Assembly: GCA_030639305.1 (NCBI GenBank)
Contig: DAOWCY010000043.1
Location: 1 to 40,736, forward strand
DNA: 40,736 nt
Direction: 5' to 3'
Origin: JAGLQA01 sp023135565
GTDB lineage: Bacteria; Acidobacteriota; Aminicenantia; UBA2199
Shown in pieces: positions 40,617-40,736 of the stretch. The notes beneath the pieces are model-generated. The model saw only the letters and a program-made list of their open reading frames with translations, was not told where the DNA came from and did not search any database. How positions within the stretch are numbered: the stretch's first letter is position 1; every line of letters begins with the position of its first letter. The translations under genes and the position numbers were made by a program.

Positions 40617-40696
40617 GCCACAGAGCACACCGAGGACACAGAGAAAAAGCAAAAGCATTAAACCACGAAGTTCACGAAGCGCACGAAGAAAAAAGC
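40617..40696 (+). repeat. Low-complexity intergenic repeats (CACAGAG and CACGAAG types)
   Basis: GCCACAGAGCACACCGAGGA with ACACAGAGAAAAAG, then ACCACGAAGTTCACGAAGCG with CACGAAGAAAAAAG. Short-period repeats of these two kinds are common between genes in many bacterial genomes, often together as here. Confidence 0.65.
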
Positions 40697-40721
40697 AAGA
40701 AACAAAGGAGAAGGGCTTTTG

Positions 40722-40736
40722 ATGACCGAGAAGCCA
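40722..40736 (+). CDS. Possible start of a further gene, cut by the window end
   Basis: ATG at 40722 reads MTEKP to the end of the window, with AAAGGAG about 12 bases upstream. Only five codons are visible and the spacing is long, so this is a weak call. Confidence 0.2.

Noticed and set aside
40470..40658. 62-codon minus-strand frame starting MLLLFLCVLGVL
   Set aside because: It begins inside the CACAGAG-type repeat and ends across a GC-rich palindrome. The hydrophobic start is a by-product of the repeat, and no ribosome binding site is present.
40617..40696. CACAGAG and CACGAAG repeats as a possible CRISPR array
   Set aside because: The units are only 7-12 bases with no spacers of constant length, and no cas-like gene is present.

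Overview
The window is a bacterial chromosomal segment of moderate GC content. It opens with the tRNA-Thr(TGT)–tRNA-Tyr–tRNA-Gly–tRNA-Thr(GGT)–tuf arrangement found in many bacteria. Lipoprotein and outer-membrane-like proteins indicate a diderm cell. The mix of very large multidomain signalling proteins, BNR-repeat exoproteins and many B12-type radical SAM enzymes recalls uncultured Acidobacteriota/Aminicenantota-type genomes. That assignment is an impression, not a demonstrated result.

Layout. 1-1815: tRNA-tuf operon on the minus strand, with a structured leader before tuf. 1956-12610: mixed genes. These are an SfsA–DUF123 fusion, a secreted BNR-repeat protein, a ceramidase-like lipoprotein, a probable beta-barrel protein, a DUF364/thiazoline-hydrolase-like pair, and a decayed toxin-antitoxin island flanked by a duplicated gene end. 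12741-32747: a dense accessory locus. On the minus strand it has a Nif11-like small protein, an S53 protease and a radical SAM enzyme. Divergently, it has a 35-codon ORF translationally coupled to a kinase–ATPase–GAF–SpoIIE phosphatase protein, followed by four more B12-type radical SAM genes in two tandem pairs. Two U32-like proteins lie convergent to them. 33049-37312: a 1409-residue sigma-54 activator. 37480-39814: a second antitoxin with a toxin relic, and a hybrid histidine kinase with an AraC output domain. 39870-40736: a structured leader, a small duplicated-domain protein and repeats.

The most interesting part is 12.7-32.8 kb. I read it as a candidate ribosomal-peptide (RiPP) modification system: leader-like precursor, five radical SAM enzymes (two of the RiPP-maturation type with a C-x4-C-x2-C cluster motif, two ending in a PqqD-like segment), a protease lacking a signal peptide, two U32-like proteins and its own signalling protein. 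The product cannot be predicted from sequence alone.

Two regulatory patterns also stand out. Several genes have TATAAT-like boxes only 5-7 bases before the start codon, which implies leaderless mRNAs; three of them share TTGCAA-N17-TATAA(T/G). Separately, a 37-base hairpin element with 30 identical positions lies before the ribosome binding sites of both tuf and the small gene at 40042, each time just after a larger inverted repeat.

A dispersed intergenic repeat ends in a hairpin whose stem bases change in compensating pairs between copies. One copy supplies the last codons of the sigma-54 activator and another abuts the stop of the BNR gene. Four gene remnants show active turnover: two truncated PIN toxins, one 3' end of a thiazoline-hydrolase-like paralogue and one 3' end of a radical SAM gene.
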